Source: an uncultured Clostridia bacterium (lineage in GTDB: Bacteria; Bacillota; Clostridia; Christensenellales; Christensenellaceae). From it: a stretch of 63,315 bases of DNA. The notes below the pieces were generated by a model, which searched no databases, was not told where the DNA came from, and saw only the letters and a list, made by a program, of their open reading frames with translations. The position numbers and the translations under genes were made by a program. The stretch spans positions 1 to 63,315 of the forward strand of contig CAMSSU010000004.1 of assembly GCA_947063485.1 (NCBI GenBank). The letters run 5' to 3'. Below are positions 8,487 through 16,562 of this stretch, in pieces (positions within the stretch are counted from its first letter, which is position 1; each line of letters opens with the position of its first letter).

Positions 8487-9635
8487 CTATTCCTGCTGCT
8501 CCCAAAGCGAGCAGATGTTTTCCCTCATTCTATCCCAGGAGTAGCGGGCAGCCTCCTGCCGAATATTTTCCGCAAACGCTTCCGCTTTTTGCTCTTCAAA
8601 AAAGCGCACCACAGCTTCTGCCAGCGCTTTGGGATCTCTCGGCGGCACGAGATAGCCCGTTTTTTCATGCAAAACGACATCCGGCAGTCCGCCTACATTC
8701 GTCGCCACCACCGGCCGTTCAAACCCATACGCGATTTGCACAATGCCGCTCTGCGTCGCAGATTCATAGGGCAGAACCACGAGATCGCTGGCCGCAAAAT
8801 ACTGCTCCACTTCCTGATCCGGGATATATCCATCGCAAATCGTGAGGAATTGCTCTGCATTATTCTGCGCAATCAGCTCCAGATATTCCTGCTTGTCCTT
8901 GCCAAAATCCCCGACGATAAGCAAGTGCACCTTTGGCAGGCGCTTTGCAATCCCCGGCAGCGCGGCGATGAGATGCTTCAGCCCCTTATACTCCCGCACA
9001 AACCCGAAGAACAGCAAAACCTGCTCCTGCCCGCCAAGCCCCAGTTTTTGCCTTGCCTCTTCCTGCGTTAAGTTCTGGAACTGGAAGGCATCGTAGGTTG
9101 GGTGCACTGCTTCGCAAACCGCCGCATCCCGGCGTATGGAGCGCAAATCTGCCGCATCTGTTTTGGAATGAGTGATGAAAAAATCGCCTTTTTTGAGCAC
9201 CATTTTGGTCAGCATCCGATCCATCGGAAAGCGCTCGTGCGGGAAGACATTATGGCAGATAAACAGCGTCTTTACGCCCCCTCGCCTCAGCTTGCGCAGC
9301 AGGCTCCGGTAGCAGGGCGCAAAATAGGGATGCCACCACTGGAAAATGACCAAATCCGGCTTTCCGGCCAAAATCTCCCTGGCGCATTTGCCCCAGCTAA
9401 ACGGGTTGGCCGTATGCAAAATGTACTTGGTATCCTGCACTTCAAAGGAGTTATTCTCAAAATCCTTCTGCTCTTTGCGGAAGAGAATTTTGGGATACTG
9501 CACCTCGAACGAGATCATCTGCGTCTCGAACTGCCCTCTCAGGCTTTTGCATAGAAGCCCGGTATAGTGCGCGATTCCCCCTTTATACGGGTAAACCGGC
9601 CCAACGACGGCGATGCGCCTTAGCTCTCTGTTCAA
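8487..9635 (-). CDS. Glycosyltransferase family 4
   Basis: 382 aa. The C-terminal half has the GT-B donor-binding signature ESATQSGIVQIAYGFERPVV and NVGGLPDVVLHEKTGYLV, typical of retaining GT4 enzymes; the N-terminus (VVGPVYPYKGGIAHYT) is the matching acceptor-side loop. It likely adds a sugar from a nucleotide donor to a growing lipid-linked glycan on the cytoplasmic face. It starts with TTG, overlapping the TGA stop of the upstream GT2 gene by four bases (TTGA), which implies translational coupling. Donor and acceptor cannot be told from sequence. Confidence 0.9.
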   Translation of the reverse strand: MNRELRRIAVVGPVYPYKGGIAHYTGLLCKSLRGQFETQMISFEVQYPKILFRKEQKDFENNSFEVQDTKYILHTANPFSWGKCAREILAGKPDLVIFQWWHPYFAPCYRSLLRKLRRGGVKTLFICHNVFPHERFPMDRMLTKMVLKKGDFFITHSKTDAADLRSIRRDAAVCEAVHPTYDAFQFQNLTQEEARQKLGLGGQEQVLLFFGFVREYKGLKHLIAALPGIAKRLPKVHLLIVGDFGKDKQEYLELIAQNNAEQFLTICDGYIPDQEVEQYFAASDLVVLPYESATQSGIVQIAYGFERPVVATNVGGLPDVVLHEKTGYLVPPRDPKALAEAVVRFFEEQKAEAFAENIRQEAARYSWDRMRENICSLWEQQE

Positions 9636-10603
9636 CGCGAATTCTCCTTGGGTGTATTTTTTTGCGCGTCATACTCCAGCTTTTTAATCCGGTAAAGCGC
9701 TTCGTCCAGCACTTTGCGGTTGGTTGAAATCATATCTGCCAGCATACCGAAAACCGCCAGCACCACAGAAACCATGATAAAAATGGATGCAAAGATCAGC
9801 GACTGCACATGCCCGGTGGCTGTGCCGCAGAAAAAGAAATACAGATAGCGGACTGCCGGAATCAGGCCGATGATCAGGCTGATCAGCGCCATGCCAAGAA
9901 ACATTTTCAGCGGCTTTTTGGAGGTATAGACCCGGATAATCGTTCCGGCCGAACGCTTGATATAGCCCCACATGCTCTTAAACAGGCGCGACTCTCTCAG
10001 CTTTTCGTTTGTGCGGATCTTGACGTTCGCCAACCCCAGCTTCTTGTTGCCCGCATCGATGATCGTCTCCAGCGTATAGGTGTATTCGCTGGTAACGTTG
10101 ACTTTCATGGCCGCCTCCCGGCAATAGGCGCGAAAACCGCTGGTCGTATCCGTAACCTTGCTGCCCGATGCCTTGCGCACCACGCTGCTGCCCGCCTTTT
10201 GCAGCTTCTTTTTGAGGCTGGAGAAATGCTCGATGCTGTCCGTATCCCGATCGCCGATGACCATCTCGGCTTTTCCCTCCAGAATCGGCTGTACCAGCGC
10301 CGGAATATCCCCGCCGTAATACTGGTTGTCGCCGTCTGTATTGACGATGATATCCGCGCCCAGCCGCAGGCAGGCATCCAGCCCGGCCATAAAGCCCTTG
10401 GCCAGCCCGCGGTTGTTGGGGAACCGCACGATATGGTCCACACCCAGCTCTTTTGCCACTTCCACCGTCCGATCCGTGCTCCCGTCGTCGATAATGAGCG
10501 TTTCGATCTCGTCGATTCCATCGATTTGCTTTGGCAAATCGGCAAAAACCACGGGCAGCGTTTGCTCTTCATTATAACAGGGGATCTGTATGATTAACTT
10601 CAT
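9632..10603 (-). CDS. Glycosyltransferase family 2, polyprenyl-phosphate type with C-terminal membrane helices
   Basis: 323 aa from the ATG at 10603, which is preceded by AGGAAAGG; an upstream in-frame Met would add 60 residues that do not look like the family. GT-A fold: QIPCYNEEQTLP at the N-terminus, DDGSTDRT near residue 40 and NTDGDNQY near residue 93 (nucleotide-sugar and metal binding). Two hydrophobic helices near residues 240-260 and 270-295 anchor the C-terminus, as in dolichol-phosphate-mannose-synthase-like and undecaprenyl-phosphate sugar transferases. Such an enzyme could make the polyprenyl-phosphate sugar used by the GT-C-like protein at 3044; that link is inference. First gene of the operon. 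Confidence 0.88.
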   Translation of the reverse strand: MKLIIQIPCYNEEQTLPVVFADLPKQIDGIDEIETLIIDDGSTDRTVEVAKELGVDHIVRFPNNRGLAKGFMAGLDACLRLGADIIVNTDGDNQYYGGDIPALVQPILEGKAEMVIGDRDTDSIEHFSSLKKKLQKAGSSVVRKASGSKVTDTTSGFRAYCREAAMKVNVTSEYTYTLETIIDAGNKKLGLANVKIRTNEKLRESRLFKSMWGYIKRSAGTIIRVYTSKKPLKMFLGMALISLIIGLIPAVRYLYFFFCGTATGHVQSLIFASIFIMVSVVLAVFGMLADMISTNRKVLDEALYRIKKLEYDAQKNTPKENSR

Positions 10604-10646
10604 AGAATTGCCTTTCCTCAAAAAACTACAAAATATACTAGAATAA

Positions 10647-10675
10647 ATTATAGTACAATATTTACTTTTTCGCAA
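10647..10675 (-). promoter_or_regulatory. Promoter of the GT2-GT4-flippase-ugd operon
   Basis: Minus strand TTGCGA (10670-10675), 17-bp spacer, TATAAT (10647-10652), about 44 bases before the GT2 start. Confidence 0.65.
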
Positions 10676-10796
10676 CAACAAAGACGCATGCGCTTTTCCG
10701 GCCCTGCCCGGCCTCAAAATTATCCTCCAGAAAGAATCTATGGCGTTCAGAGACAGCCCACTCAATTTCTGAGATTTTGCCAAAAGCGCGCCTAAA
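10662..10796 (-). pseudogene. Possible remnant of a gene C-terminus
   Basis: Between the GT2 start and the DegV terminator the minus strand holds a 44-codon open stretch without a start codon, opened by a TGA at its 5' side. It reads like coding sequence (SEIEWAVSERHRFFLEDN, then RKSACVFVVAKK and TAA) and resembles the end of a small enzyme such as a methyltransferase, but I cannot name a family. The operon -35 element overlaps its last codons. It may be the tail of a deleted polysaccharide-locus gene. The remaining bases up to 10876 show nothing else. Confidence 0.3.
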
Positions 10797-10871
10797 TCAG
10801 CTCCGGCTTTCTTTCGCCGCCGGCTGTTTCATCGCGCCCGCTTCCTGCTCAACGCAGGAATTCCTTTGCAA

Positions 10872-10897
10872 TAAAAAAGCGGCGCGCTGCGCCGCTT
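10872..10897 (-). terminator. Intrinsic terminator of degV
   Basis: AAGCGGCGC-gct-GCGCCGCTT at 10877-10897, with the minus-strand T run at 10873-10878, directly after the degV stop. Confidence 0.85.
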
Positions 10898-10903
10898 CTT
10901 TTT

Positions 10904-11761
10904 CTAGCGTGAAATCCGCTGTATGCCGATGCCCAGAAGCCCCGGGCCCGTATGCACCACAAGCGCCGGGCTAATCTGCCCCTGAAAAACCTCCCGCGCC
11001 CCTGGGAAAAATTTCTTTGCCTGCTCCGCGATCTGGCCGGCTTCTGTTTCTGCCCCGCCATGCGCAATCGCCAGGTTGTATTCCCCTTGGCCTGCGAAGG
11101 CCTGCGCCAAGGCAATCGCCTGCTCTAGCGAGCGCTTTCTTCCCCTGGCCTTGGCGGCGGTATAATAGACCCCTTCCTCATTGCAGGAGATGATCGGTTT
11201 GAGCTGGAGCACCGTCCCAAGCACAGAGGGAATCAGCCCAATTCTGCCGCCTTTTCTCAAATACTCCAGCGTCTCTACGCAGAAAAATACCTTGGTGTTT
11301 GTTACATCCCATTCCAGTTTGCGCACAATCTCTTCAAAGCCCATGCCCTGCTGCACCATCTGCAATGCATGGATAGCCGTAAACCCGGCGCCAATGCCAA
11401 TATTTTTAGTATCGATCACCCGCGTCTGAATCCAGTCGAACTGCGCAGATGCCAGCTGCACAACACCGTTCGTCCCGGAAAGGCCGCTGGAAATTGTTAC
11501 CGCAATCACCTTTTCATAGCCATCCGCCGCGATCTTCGCAAAAATACGCTGCACATTTTCCAGAGAAGGCAGCGATGTTTTGGGTACTTCCTCCTCAAAG
11601 CGCTCATAAACCTTCTGCGCTGTGATGTCGATCCCATCCCGATACTCTCCGTCAGCATACCGAATGAGCACAGGAATGCTGTAAACGCCTTCGGCCGCCG
11701 CCAGCTCCGGCGGGACATCCGTGCAGGAATCGATGAGAAGTGCAATTTTTTCTGGATTCAT
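10904..11761 (-). CDS. DegV family protein (fatty-acid binding)
   Basis: 285 aa, usual length for the family. The N-terminus IALLIDSCTDVPPEL and the TISSGLSGT loop near residue 88 are the lipid-carboxylate-binding signatures of DegV/FakB proteins, which present fatty acids to the FakA kinase in Gram-positives. No fakA is in the window, so the partner is unknown. It is divergent from a DUF1836 gene, an arrangement that suggests the two share control from the AT-rich 140-bp region between them. Confidence 0.9.
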   Translation of the reverse strand: MNPEKIALLIDSCTDVPPELAAAEGVYSIPVLIRYADGEYRDGIDITAQKVYERFEEEVPKTSLPSLENVQRIFAKIAADGYEKVIAVTISSGLSGTNGVVQLASAQFDWIQTRVIDTKNIGIGAGFTAIHALQMVQQGMGFEEIVRKLEWDVTNTKVFFCVETLEYLRKGGRIGLIPSVLGTVLQLKPIISCNEEGVYYTAAKARGRKRSLEQAIALAQAFAGQGEYNLAIAHGGAETEAGQIAEQAKKFFPGAREVFQGQISPALVVHTGPGLLGIGIQRISR

Positions 11762-11837
11762 AGTTTTGTTCCTTTTATAATCTAGTTTTTAATATTATAT
11801 TATACAATCTATGTTATATTGTCAACCACTTTTCTTC

Positions 11838-11867
11838 TTGACATTCTTTCATTCTTTCTGCTATGCT
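11838..11867 (+). promoter_or_regulatory. Promoter of the DUF1836 gene
   Basis: TTGACA (11838-11843), 18-bp spacer, TATGCT (11862-11867). A divergent TTGACA with overlapping TATAAT boxes at 11790-11823 on the minus strand probably serves degV. Confidence 0.55.
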
Positions 11868-11902
11868 TATTTCATCATGTTCTATGCAAGGAGAACCGCG
11901 CT

Positions 11903-12481
11903 ATGTGCATCGATTTCCAGGCCTCTGCCGCCTATCAGGAAGTGCTGCAATTTCATTTTCCCCGCTACGGCGAGCTTCCCGCGCTGGAGCTTTATATGGA
12001 TCAAGTGCTGGGGGTCGTCAACCAGTCCCTCCGCATCTTTGCCGCAGATGGTGAAAATCTTCTCACCTCCGCCATGGTCAATAACTATGTGAAAAAGAAG
12101 CTGCTTCCGCCGGCCGTGGGCAAACGCTATTCGTCGGGGCATGTCGCGCATCTTCTTTTTATTTGTACGCTCAAGCCTGTGCTCAGTATCTCTGAAATTC
12201 ACGCACTGCTGACGCTGGAATGCCAGCGTCTGCCGGCACAGCAGGCGTTTGATTGGTTTGGAGAACTGCTGGAACAATCCCTGCGCTGCGTCTTTGCCCG
12301 CCAATCCGATGCCTCCTCCCTGCCCCAGCCCGCTTCCGAGCGGCTCGTGCGCGCCGCAGTTTTCTCCTTTGCCAATAAGCTCTATCTGCAAAAGCATCTG
12401 GCATGGAGCGCCGCTTTTTCCGAAGAAAAGGCCGCCAAGAAAAAAACAAAAGAGAGTAAGAAACACCCGGCAGAAGTATAG
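11903..12481 (+). CDS. DUF1836 domain protein
   Basis: 192 aa from the ATG at 11903, which has AAGGAGAACCGCGCT in front; the longer ORF upstream would add a hydrophobic stretch not seen in the family. The N-terminal part includes AMVNNYVKKKLLPP and KRYSSGHVAHLLFI, the DUF1836 region, which resembles a MerR-like winged helix (choice of start of ligand unknown). The C-terminal 20 residues are Lys-rich. It is probably a DNA-binding regulator; its divergent position next to degV suggests that gene as a target, by inference. A hairpin terminator follows about 55 bases after the stop. Confidence 0.7.
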   Translation: MCIDFQASAAYQEVLQFHFPRYGELPALELYMDQVLGVVNQSLRIFAADGENLLTSAMVNNYVKKKLLPPAVGKRYSSGHVAHLLFICTLKPVLSISEIHALLTLECQRLPAQQAFDWFGELLEQSLRCVFARQSDASSLPQPASERLVRAAVFSFANKLYLQKHLAWSAAFSEEKAAKKKTKESKKHPAEV

Positions 12482-12534
12482 GCCGTCTTTTCGGAACTGC
12501 CGCTCTGTCCCGGGCACAGAATTGACCCATTTAG

Positions 12535-12563
12535 AGGCAATGCTACCAAGCGTTGCCTTTTTG
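12535..12563 (+). terminator. Intrinsic terminator after the DUF1836 gene
   Basis: AGGCAATGCT-acca-AGCGTTGCCT followed by TTTTT, one G-U pair in the stem. Confidence 0.75.
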
Positions 12564-12649
12564 CAAACAAGCGTATCTTGCGGGCGCTTTTCCGGGAGAC
12601 TATGATGAGAGGGCAGCAAAAGCTGACGCTTTGTTTTGGAGGATAAAGG

Positions 12650-13276
12650 ATGGATACAGCAGCGACCTTTGCAGAAAAGCTAAAACGAGCCAGGAAAAAC
12701 GCCGGGCTGACGCAGGAACAGCTGGCAGAAAAGCTCCTGGTATCCCGGCAGGCAATCACAAAATGGGAGTCCGAAAAAGGGCTGCCCGATATTGAAAACT
12801 TAAAACTGCTGTCTCAGGTTCTTGGCATCAGCATGGACGACTTTTTGAGCGGGGAGGAATCCGCCTTTTACGGAATTCGCCGGGAGAAAATTGATCTGAA
12901 CCGCTATGAATACCGCTCAAAGCTTTCCGGCGCCTGGCGCAAAAAAACAGGACAGAAAGATTTGGTCGTCATGGAGCAATTTCCGGATGCGGAAATCCAC
13001 CGGCTTACCTGCAGGCCAGTGCTATCCCGTCAGGAAAAAGCCTTGGACAATCTCATCGGCTTTCTGACCGACGCACCCTTCGGGATACCCGCTCTCATTG
13101 CTGACCTGAAGAATCTGGAAAAGGAGTATTACCTGATTCGCCAGGGCGGCCAGCAATTTTTAGCCGTAGTGACCGACGAGCTGTTTGAGCGCCGAAAGCT
13201 GCCGGAGCCGGTCTTTGAAAAGGCCTTTCAGATTGGCGATCTGCTCTTTACAGACTGCGGCCCGCTCCCAAGATAA
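12650..13276 (+). CDS. XRE-family transcriptional regulator with C-terminal extension
   Basis: 208 aa. Residues 7-65 are a canonical Cro/C1-type helix-turn-helix: LKRARKNAGLTQEQLAEKL, SRQAITKWE and LPDIENLKLLSQVLG. The remaining 140 residues form a soluble domain that I do not recognise; similar two-part regulators are common and often sense a small molecule or partner protein. GGAGGATAAAGG stands before the ATG. It is a single gene ending in a strong terminator, convergent with the SIS array, so whether it controls that array is unknown. Confidence 0.85.
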   Translation: MDTAATFAEKLKRARKNAGLTQEQLAEKLLVSRQAITKWESEKGLPDIENLKLLSQVLGISMDDFLSGEESAFYGIRREKIDLNRYEYRSKLSGAWRKKTGQKDLVVMEQFPDAEIHRLTCRPVLSRQEKALDNLIGFLTDAPFGIPALIADLKNLEKEYYLIRQGGQQFLAVVTDELFERRKLPEPVFEKAFQIGDLLFTDCGPLPR

Positions 13277-13280
13277 ATAA

Positions 13281-13312
13281 AAAACGGCACGCTCCTTAGG
13301 GCGTGCCGTTTT
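13281..13312. terminator. Bidirectional terminator between the XRE gene and the SIS operon
   Basis: AAAACGGCACGC-tccttagg-GCGTGCCGTTTT, a perfect 12-bp stem flanked by A and T runs, serving both convergent units. Confidence 0.9.
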
Positions 13313-13342
13313 CCTGTTTTGTACCTGCCAAACAATCTGCTT

Positions 13343-13954
13343 TTAGAACAAATTGGGCTTTTCCGCCTCTGCCTGCTGCCGGGAGATGCCGTTCTTCTGC
13401 ATGATATAGGTCAGAACAGTCTCCAGGGCCAGGTTCGTCGGATAATCATAGTAGGCGTAAATCTGCTTGTAGATTTCTCTGTCCGAGCCAGTATCATCCT
13501 GGTAGTTGTAATCCGAGACATAGAAGGTATCCGCGCCAAGCTTGGCGACTTCCGCGCCTCTGGATGCCGTAAACAGCACAACTTTCGCGCCGACGGCCAT
13601 GGCCGTCTTTGCAAAATCCACCAGCGTGGGCGTGCTGCCCGAGCCGGAAGAGAGCACCAGCACATCACCTTCTTTGATGCTGGGCGCCGTCGCCATGCCC
13701 ACGACATAGACGCGCTTGCCAAACTGCGAAAGCCGCTGGCCAAAGTTCATTGCCGTCTGGCGGGATCTGCCCCGGCCAGCCACGAATACGTTCTTCGCTC
13801 CATCGATGATATCCGCGATTTTCTGGAGGTTATCATAATCGAATCTGCTCATGACATCCTTCAGCGCATCCGCGGCCAGATGGTATTTGAAATCTTCTTT
13901 GACGGTGATCTGAGCCATCGTGGAATAGGGAACGCCGTTAATTATCTTTTCCAT
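13343..13954 (-). CDS. SIS-domain sugar isomerase paralog 1 (last gene of five)
   Basis: 203 aa, start with AAGGAGCGG eight or so bases upstream. SIS fold typical of 6-phospho-3-hexuloisomerase (PHI)-like proteins: VFVAGRGRSR near residue 56, YVVGMATAPSIKEGDVLVLSSGSGST near 82-108 (phosphosugar binding). It ends in EKPNLF, keeping the family-like terminal N-L but without the preceding His found in paralogs 4 and 5. It has an extra acidic/Tyr-rich insert (DREIYKQIYAYYDY) before the last helix. Fifth in a minus-strand operon; 15 bases separate it from paralog 2. Its substrate is unknown. Confidence 0.85.
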   Translation of the reverse strand: MEKIINGVPYSTMAQITVKEDFKYHLAADALKDVMSRFDYDNLQKIADIIDGAKNVFVAGRGRSRQTAMNFGQRLSQFGKRVYVVGMATAPSIKEGDVLVLSSGSGSTPTLVDFAKTAMAVGAKVVLFTASRGAEVAKLGADTFYVSDYNYQDDTGSDREIYKQIYAYYDYPTNLALETVLTYIMQKNGISRQQAEAEKPNLF

Positions 13955-13969
13955 ACTCTCCGCTCCTTT

Positions 13970-14548
13970 TTAATAGAGGTTCGCCAGCTCTTCCTGCATC
14001 TTTTCAGGTGTCAGGCCGCGCTTCTTCATCAGATACATGACGATGCAGTTATAGGCCAAATCGATGGCATATTCCGCATAAAGCCCCGTGGGCTTTTGCA
14101 GCCGGCTCTGATCCGCATCCATGCGGTAGACCGTGCTGGCCAGATCGCCGATGGTGGATTTTTCCGCCTCGGTAAACAGCACAACTTCCACGCCATAGGA
14201 GGCCGCCTTTTTCGCAAAGGTAACCAGGGACGCCGTCTCGCCCGAAGAGGAGCCGATGATCAGCAAATCTCCCTTATGGATGGAAGGCGTGGAAATATCG
14301 CCGACGAGATGCGCGCGGATGCGCATCTGGCGGAGCCGCGTGGCAAAGCCCATGATATTCATGCGGCTGCGCCCCAGAGCCACCACAAAGACGCTGTTGG
14401 CCTTGTCGATTTTATCCGCAATCTCGACCAGCTTCTCATCGTCCATATATTCCGCGACGATCTTCATCTCTTCCAGGCGCTCTGCATGGAATTTTCTCTT
14501 TTCATGATAGGTCAGGTGCGCGCTCTGCACCTTTTTTTCTTCGCTCAT
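13970..14548 (-). CDS. SIS-domain sugar isomerase paralog 2
   Basis: 192 aa with a strong AAGGAGG site. Features in order: charged N-terminal helix of about 50 residues, VFVVALGRSRMN, HLVGDISTPSIHKGDLLIIGSSSGET, then VVLFTEAEKSTIGDLA. GSSSGET is the Ser/Thr-rich phosphate-binding loop of SIS domains. It ends in EELANLY, again N-L without a nearby His. A PHI-like isomerase or a non-catalytic partner subunit are both possible. It lies between paralogs 1 and 3 with gaps of 15 and 18 bases, so all are probably made from one transcript. Confidence 0.85.
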   Translation of the reverse strand: MSEEKKVQSAHLTYHEKRKFHAERLEEMKIVAEYMDDEKLVEIADKIDKANSVFVVALGRSRMNIMGFATRLRQMRIRAHLVGDISTPSIHKGDLLIIGSSSGETASLVTFAKKAASYGVEVVLFTEAEKSTIGDLASTVYRMDADQSRLQKPTGLYAEYAIDLAYNCIVMYLMKKRGLTPEKMQEELANLY

Positions 14549-14566
14549 TTTCGCTTCCTCCTTGCC

Positions 14567-15103
14567 TTAATAGAGGTTGGGCAGTTCGCGCTGCATCCGC
14601 TCTTTGCTCTTGCCGAGTTTCTCCTGAACGCGCATCGCGATGGCATCGCAGACCACATAAAGCGCAAGCTCAAAATACTCCTCTGCAATCAGGCCATTTT
14701 CCGCCTGGCAATCGAAAAAGACCACTTCGCTGGCATCCTTTTCCAGCGTCGATCCCTTTGCCATGGTGAAGAGATCGTAATCGATGCGCAGCTCTTTTCC
14801 CTTTTTCATAAAGGTGATGGAGGTTTTATCCTCGCCATCGACAGAGCCGATGAGCACAACATCTCCCTCATGCACGGAGGGCGTAGGCGGGGATTCCTCC
14901 AGCCGGTAGGCGCGCACGCCCATCTGCCGCAGCCGCTGCGCCAGGCACATCAGCGCCAGGCCCGGGCGGCCCACATCCGCCACGACGAACGTGTTATCCG
15001 ATGAAATGATTCTATCTGCAATTTTCTCTATTGCGGCATAATCCAGCCCTTCCAGGGCTTTCTTTGTGCCGGCAACAGCGTTTGCACAAATCTGTTTTAT
15101 CAT
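14567..15103 (-). CDS. SIS-domain sugar isomerase paralog 3, most divergent
   Basis: 178 aa from the ATG at 15103 (AAAGGAGAGAGCT upstream; an earlier in-frame Met overlaps the previous gene). SIS layout is kept but the key loop reads LIGSVDGEDKTS rather than a Ser/Thr-rich SGSGET, and the following strand has YDLFTMAKGSTL in place of the common TAAEKST. It ends in ELPNLY. The altered phosphate-binding loop suggests changed substrate or a structural role. Embedded in the same operon, 22 bases after paralog 4. Confidence 0.8.
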   Translation of the reverse strand: MIKQICANAVAGTKKALEGLDYAAIEKIADRIISSDNTFVVADVGRPGLALMCLAQRLRQMGVRAYRLEESPPTPSVHEGDVVLIGSVDGEDKTSITFMKKGKELRIDYDLFTMAKGSTLEKDASEVVFFDCQAENGLIAEEYFELALYVVCDAIAMRVQEKLGKSKERMQRELPNLY

Positions 15104-15125
15104 AGCTCTCTCCTTTTGCCCTGGC

Positions 15126-15686
15126 CTACTGAAGGTTCGCATGCAGCGGGTTCTCTGTTGGCCCAAGGGTGATGCCCAGGCGATCCATGAAATAGTGGCT
15201 CATGCCGACATCCATGATATACAGCACAGACTGCTCGAACTGCGCGCCGATGGGCTGAATGGAGGCATCCTCCTGCGATCCGGGCACGGGAACAGGCAGC
15301 TTGACGACCACATCGGCCTGCTCTGCCAGCGTGGATTTCTCCGCCGCCGTAACCAGAATGACCGGGATGTTGCCGATTTTCTTGACGGTATCCACCGCCG
15401 TGATCAGGTTCTTCTCCTCGCCGCAGGCCGAGACGACAACCAGGGCGTCATCTTCCTTGATGGCCGGCGTCGCGACGTCGCCCACGATGAACACCCGGTA
15501 TCCCTGGTGCATCAGGCGCTGTGCAAAATATTTGATGGTCAGCATGTTTCTGCCGTTTGCGTGGAAGAAAATGCGGTTTGCGCCGTGAATGGTGGCAAAA
15601 ACTTTGATTAAGGTATCTTCGTCGGTATACTGCGTTGCAGCATCGATTTCGTTCATGATCTGAGCGGCAATTTCTTTGATATTCAT
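15126..15686 (-). CDS. SIS-domain protein paralog 4, phosphohexuloisomerase-like
   Basis: 186 aa. IFFHANGRN near residue 40, FIVGDVATPAIKEDDALVVVSACGEE near 65-90, then LVTAAEKSTL and SIQPIGAQFEQS near 140-152, the segment with the conserved Glu of 6-phospho-3-hexuloisomerases. The C-terminus PLHANLQ keeps the His-Ala-Asn-Leu pattern of that family. The phosphate loop reads SACGEE, slightly off the usual SGSGET. AAGGAG precedes the ATG. PHI interconverts 3-hexulose-6-phosphate and fructose-6-phosphate; no hexulose-phosphate synthase gene is in the window, so the true substrate may differ. Confidence 0.85.
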   Translation of the reverse strand: MNIKEIAAQIMNEIDAATQYTDEDTLIKVFATIHGANRIFFHANGRNMLTIKYFAQRLMHQGYRVFIVGDVATPAIKEDDALVVVSACGEEKNLITAVDTVKKIGNIPVILVTAAEKSTLAEQADVVVKLPVPVPGSQEDASIQPIGAQFEQSVLYIMDVGMSHYFMDRLGITLGPTENPLHANLQ

Positions 15687-15708
15687 GATTTTTTCTCCTT
15701 CAAAATCC

Positions 15709-16263
15709 TTATTCTAGGTTGGAATGCATGGGGCCGGCGCCATCTCTTCTGCCCAGGCGCTCCTGCAGGCAGGCGCGCAGCGCCCAGTCCAGCGCATAAA
15801 CGACGCACTCATCAAACAGGCCGCCGATGGGCTGAATGGAGGAAACCGTGCTGGGCACGCCAGGCAGCGGGCAATCCACACGCAGCACCAGATCTGCCAG
15901 ATCGCCGATGGTGGATTTCTCTGCCGCGGTCATGAGCAGCACCTTGATTTCGCCGATTTCCCTGCACTTTTTGACCATATTCAGCGTCGTGTTCGTCTCG
16001 CCCGTCCCGGAGACGGCGAAGAAAACATCTCCCGGCTTGATTGCGGGGCATGTTACATCGCCTACGACATGAACGCGGTACCCAAAATGCTTCAGATACA
16101 TCGCGAAGTTCTTCATGGGCAATTCCGGCCGGCCAATGGCATGGAAGAAAATGCGGTTTGCGCCGTGAATCTCGGCAACCATCTTCCATAAGACATCGTA
16201 ATCCATGTCTTTTAAGGCCTCGCCGATCTCGTCCAGAATTGGGCCGGCATATTCCTTAATCAT
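15709..16263 (-). CDS. SIS-domain protein paralog 5, phosphohexuloisomerase-like (first gene of operon)
   Basis: 184 aa, the paralog closest to classic 6-phospho-3-hexuloisomerase. IFFHAIGRPE near 38-47, HVVGDVTCPAIKPGD, an intact SGTGETNTT phosphate loop near 87-95, LMTAAEKSTIGDLADLVLRV, SIQPIGGLFDEC near 142-153 and a terminal PMHSNLE. GGAGGTTGAAGCTGT precedes the ATG. It leads the five-gene array and is divergent from the mannose-6-phosphate-isomerase-like gene, suggesting joint use in one sugar-phosphate pathway. Confidence 0.87.
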   Translation of the reverse strand: MIKEYAGPILDEIGEALKDMDYDVLWKMVAEIHGANRIFFHAIGRPELPMKNFAMYLKHFGYRVHVVGDVTCPAIKPGDVFFAVSGTGETNTTLNMVKKCREIGEIKVLLMTAAEKSTIGDLADLVLRVDCPLPGVPSTVSSIQPIGGLFDECVVYALDWALRACLQERLGRRDGAGPMHSNLE

Positions 16264-16318
16264 ACAGCTTCAACCTCCAAAAATACTTATTTCGATCTCC
16301 AAAGCTTCTGATGGTTTT

Positions 16319-16347
16319 ATCATAGCATTCCCCCCAGCATTTGGCAA
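16319..16347 (-). promoter_or_regulatory. Promoter of the five-gene SIS operon
   Basis: Minus strand TTGCCA (16342-16347), 17-bp spacer, TATGAT (16319-16324), 56 bases before the first SIS gene. The 371-bp divergent gap 16264-16634 otherwise holds an AT-rich stretch (16398-16438) and the opposite promoter at 16563; no clear operator is seen. Confidence 0.6.
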
Positions 16348-16562
16348 GCTCCGCAGCCCTATTTTATCCGGCCATTTCTCCGCATAGAAAGAAGCAAAAT
16401 TTCAAATTATTTAAGTTTAGTTTATAAATTAAATTGGACGCTAATCCACCTCCCTCCTTGCCTCTGTATAAAATACTGCTCCCTGCTTTTTTGCTCTGCT
16501 TTCTGCCCGCTTTTTGCCGCCCCGAAAAGAGCACACTTTTTATCTGTTCTATATTGTAATTT

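Noticed and set aside
13319-15004. 561-codon plus-strand open frame across three SIS genes
   Set aside because: Antisense shadow. The minus-strand genes have ribosome binding sites, SIS motifs and conserved ends; the plus frame has no start signal and looks like random His/Arg/Leu-rich translation.
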